This document shows positions 12,443 through 14,391 of a DNA stretch of 14,391 nucleotides, one piece after another (positions within the stretch are counted from its first letter, which is position 1; each line of letters begins with the position of its first letter). The DNA is taken from contig JBBQTU010000100.1 of the NCBI GenBank assembly GCA_038213005.1, forward strand, positions 1 to 14,391, in the 5' to 3' direction. Source of the DNA: JBBQTU01 sp038213005. GTDB lineage: Bacteria > Planctomycetota > Phycisphaerae > Tepidisphaerales > Tepidisphaeraceae. The notes beneath the pieces were generated by a model. That model did not search any database and was not told the DNA's origin. It worked only from the letters and a program-made list of their open reading frames with translations. The translations under genes and the position numbers were made by a program.

Positions 12443-13792
12443 CTACCGGCGCCGGCGACGGCGTGACAACGGCACCTTGCTGCCCAGCGTGCGGGCTGGC
12501 GGCGTCTGGACCGTCGGCTGCGCGGGAGCGGCCTGGCCCGCATCCGTCGGGGCCGAATCTGCCTCGCCCTGCGGAGTTTCTTCAGCCGCTACCGGCCGGC
12601 GCTCGAATGCGCGAGTCGGCGTGAACCCTTCCAGTGTCGCCTGGGGGATGATCATGTTGATCAAGCTCTCCACGCGAGTCAGTTCATCGCCCTGGTGGGG
12701 CTCAACGAACGTGAACGCCTTGCCGGCCTCGCCCATGCGTGCCGTGCGCCCGATACGATGCACGTACGCTTCGGTATCCTCAGGAATGTCGTAGTTGACG
12801 ATGTGCGTGATGTGCTGCACGTCGATACCGCGGCTGGCCAGGTCGGTCGCCACCAGCACGTCGAACTTGCCGGTGCGGAAGTTCTTCATCACCTGCTCGC
12901 GCTGGTTCTGTTTCAGGTTGCCGTGAATCTCGCGGCAGACGATGCCGTCGGCATGCAGATGCTTGGCCAGACGCTCGGCGCCATGCTTGGTCCGGCAGAA
13001 GACAATCGCCAGACTGGGTTGCTCCTTCTGAAGCAGGCCCCTGAGCAGGCGATACTTGTCGCACTGCTGCACGGAGAAATAATACTGCTCGATATTCTCG
13101 ACCGTCGGCCGCTCATCAGCGCCGGGAACGATCAGTTTTTCCACCGGCTCGTGCATGTACGAACGGGCGAGATGTTCGATCTCATCGGAGATGGTCGCCG
13201 AGCAGAAGATGGTCTGCGCCGGTGTCTGCCCCTGGCTGCTGGCGCTGCGCACCTGGCCCAGGATCTGGCGGATGTCATCGCGGAATCCGATATCCAGCAT
13301 CCGGTCCACCTCATCCAGCACGATGAAGCGCATGTTGCGGAAGTGGATGAGCCGGCGCTGCAGCAGGTCCATCACCCGCCCGGGCGTGCCGACGAGGATC
13401 TCCGGGCCGTGCTTGAGCTGATGCAGTTGTTCGCTGATGCGCTGGCCACCGTAGATGGGGCAGGAATGGATCTCGCTGAACTTGCCCAGTCGGTTGATCT
13501 CGGCATCGACCTGCACGGCCAGCTCGCGCGTGGGCACCAGCACGATCGCCTGGAACGCCACGCCATGCTCGGCCTTCTGCAAGATAGGCAGCCCATAGGC
13601 GGCCGTCTTGCCAGTGCCCGTGCGGGCCTGACCCAGGATATCCACGCCGGCCAGGGCGCGCGGGATCAGCAGCGTCTGAATGTCGCTGGGCGTGACGAAC
13701 TCGGCGGCGGCAAGCCCGCGGAGAATGGAAGCTCGAAGCCCCATCGCGGCAAACGCGTCGGGGATGGGCAGTTCATGCGATTTCTGAGTCAT
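12443..13792 (-). CDS. DEAD-box ATP-dependent RNA helicase (RhlE-like)
   Basis: 449 residues with all helicase motifs in order: Q motif (FAAMGL...TPSDIQ), Walker A ARTGTGKT (56-63), PTREL (87-91), GTPGR (135-139), motif II DEVD (160-163), SAT (198-200), IVFCRTK, ATDLASRGIDV (from 335) and HRIGRTAR (375-382). Motif II reads DEVD rather than DEAD, a tolerated variant. The C-terminal 60 residues are Pro/Ala-rich, low complexity and end in RRRRRR, likely an RNA-binding tail. The role is ATP-driven RNA unwinding in ribosome assembly or mRNA decay. I chose ATG 13792 because the Q motif needs the upstream Phe and the sequence further upstream is not conserved. It leaves only 9 nt between the TACAAT box and the start codon. 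RhlE, RhlB and CsdA types cannot be separated confidently. Confidence 0.93.
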   Translation of the reverse strand: MTQKSHELPIPDAFAAMGLRASILRGLAAAEFVTPSDIQTLLIPRALAGVDILGQARTGTGKTAAYGLPILQKAEHGVAFQAIVLVPTRELAVQVDAEINRLGKFSEIHSCPIYGGQRISEQLHQLKHGPEILVGTPGRVMDLLQRRLIHFRNMRFIVLDEVDRMLDIGFRDDIRQILGQVRSASSQGQTPAQTIFCSATISDEIEHLARSYMHEPVEKLIVPGADERPTVENIEQYYFSVQQCDKYRLLRGLLQKEQPSLAIVFCRTKHGAERLAKHLHADGIVCREIHGNLKQNQREQVMKNFRTGKFDVLVATDLASRGIDVQHITHIVNYDIPEDTEAYVHRIGRTARMGEAGKAFTFVEPHQGDELTRVESLINMIIPQATLEGFTPTRAFERRPVAAEETPQGEADSAPTDAGQAAPAQPTVQTPPARTLGSKVPLSRRRRRR

Positions 13793-13801
13793 TGGGGGAA
13801 C

Positions 13802-13807
13802 ATTGTA
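13802..13807 (-). promoter_or_regulatory. Probable -10 element (TACAAT) of the DEAD-box helicase gene
   Basis: On the minus strand GTATACAAT ends 9 nt before the ATG at 13792. A start point 6-7 nt below the hexamer would give a leader of only about 2-4 nt. No Shine-Dalgarno is present, consistent with near-leaderless translation. No clear -35 is visible. Confidence 0.45.
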
Positions 13808-13868
13808 TACGTTTTTGCTTCCGACCGCACGTTGTAGGTGACCGCAACGTGGCCGCGATGCGTCGGCC

Positions 13869-14391
13869 TCAGCGGTAGCTATCTCCACGCCCCGTCCGTT
13901 TCAGGCGTGTTCCGGGGGTTGAGGAAAACGACACCGGCCCTCCGTGCGCGTCCAGCGGCCGGAAGTACCCCTTGATACAGGCAATATTGCGGACGCAAAG
14001 CTGAATGTGGTTCTTGGCGGCGAAGCCTGCGTCGGCATAGAGCGGCCCGCCTTCAATGAACGCCGCGCGAACCGTATCAAACGGCTCGTCGCCTTCGTCG
14101 GCACGCATTGAGTGAAGAAACCGCACCACGGCACAGTCCAGTTTACGCACCAGCAGGTCCGGCCCAGCCGAGTTCGAAGGCAAGTCCGTACCTGCTTCCT
14201 TCGAGAGTTTCGCCAAGTCTGCGTGCGCCTTGCCTACCATCTCGATCGACCGGCTATCGAGCAGGTTCAGACACAGGCCAAGATCAATGATCGCGCCGAC
14301 AACCGCAGCTTCCGTGATCTTCTGTCGGCCGTTGCAGGGTCGGTCGCGCACCTCGCATGCAAACTGATAAGCCCGTCTGGCGTTGTGTTCC
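13869..14391 (-). CDS. Partial conserved protein of unknown function, possibly ART-like
   Basis: The reading frame is open to the right edge, so the gene begins outside the window; 173 C-terminal residues are visible. A GTG at 14351 is not needed as a start, since the frame continues upstream as EHNARRAYQFACEVRDRP. Other notable stretches are VVGAIIDLGLCLNLLDSRSI, PDLLVRKLDCAVVRFLHS and FIEGGPLYADAGFAAKNHIQ, followed by CVRNIACIKGYFRP. I recall an uncharacterised bacterial family with this C-terminal pattern, preceded by a GDGIYFWE-type motif reminiscent of ADP-ribosyltransferase folds. The first visible codons (xxG-E-H-N-A-R-R-A) would fit the end of that motif. This is a memory-based match and the catalytic part is off-window. 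The gene lies 76 bp upstream of the helicase on the same strand. Confidence 0.6.
   Translation of the reverse strand, partial: EHNARRAYQFACEVRDRPCNGRQKITEAAVVGAIIDLGLCLNLLDSRSIEMVGKAHADLAKLSKEAGTDLPSNSAGPDLLVRKLDCAVVRFLHSMRADEGDEPFDTVRAAFIEGGPLYADAGFAAKNHIQLCVRNIACIKGYFRPLDAHGGPVSFSSTPGTRLKRTGRGDSYR

Noticed and set aside
12695..13837. 380-codon frame on the plus strand opposite the DEAD-box helicase
   Set aside because: It is antisense to a gene with every helicase motif intact; its own translation has no family features.

Overview
The window looks like a stretch of chromosome from a GC-rich bacterium, most likely a member of the Planctomycetota (possibly Phycisphaerae). This is an inference. 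It rests on the planctomycete style of the N-terminal zinc-ribbon protein at 2301, the number of membrane proteins carrying CxxC zinc ribbons, the many genes with weak or absent Shine-Dalgarno sequences, and intergenic CCCAGGG/CCCTGGG and CCCC/GGGG stem-loops of a kind I associate with planctomycete and verrucomicrobial genomes. No rRNA or other phylogenetic marker is present.

Layout. 1-561 (+) is the 3' end of gcvPA (glycine cleavage P-protein, subunit 1). 708-1281 (+) is a Phd/YefM-RelE type toxin-antitoxin pair with its own sigma70-like promoter and an iterated operator. 1388-2101 (-) is the Fe-S repair di-iron protein RIC/YtfE/ScdA, with an FNR/DNR box upstream placed exactly as in a class II activated promoter. 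2301-3662 (+) is a zinc-ribbon polytopic membrane protein of unknown function. 3687-5618 (-) is a membrane-anchored protein with two copies of a Tim44-like plus zinc-ribbon unit followed by a TerB-like domain. 5716-6303 (-) is a lipoprotein. The following 554 bp have no intact gene, but hold a truncated Gfo/Idh/MocA gene start and a MITE-like element with 18-bp perfect terminal inverted repeats and 6-bp flanking direct repeats. 6858-9104 (+) is a two-gene unit, an SPFH protein with a C-terminal GYF_2 domain and a double-zinc-ribbon membrane protein. 9133-10062 (-) is ribokinase, starting at TTG behind a perfect Shine-Dalgarno. 10279-12433 (+) is an apparent operon of UDP-glucuronate decarboxylase and an HtrA/DegP-type protease. 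12443-13792 (-) is a DEAD-box RNA helicase, and 13869 to the right edge (-) is a partial gene of unknown function.

How the genes may work together. The most interesting group is 3687-9104: a Tim44-like/zinc-ribbon/TerB membrane protein, a lipoprotein, an SPFH protein and a zinc-ribbon membrane protein. SPFH and zinc-ribbon membrane proteins of this type occur together elsewhere (from memory, near PspA homologues such as Bacillus YdjFGHI), so I propose a membrane or envelope stress module here, without a PspA in the window. The membrane zinc-ribbon protein at 2301 and the HtrA protease further on suit an envelope theme but are not tied to it by sequence. RIC and its FNR-type site point to nitrosative or low-oxygen stress. 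The other genes are ordinary housekeeping genes.
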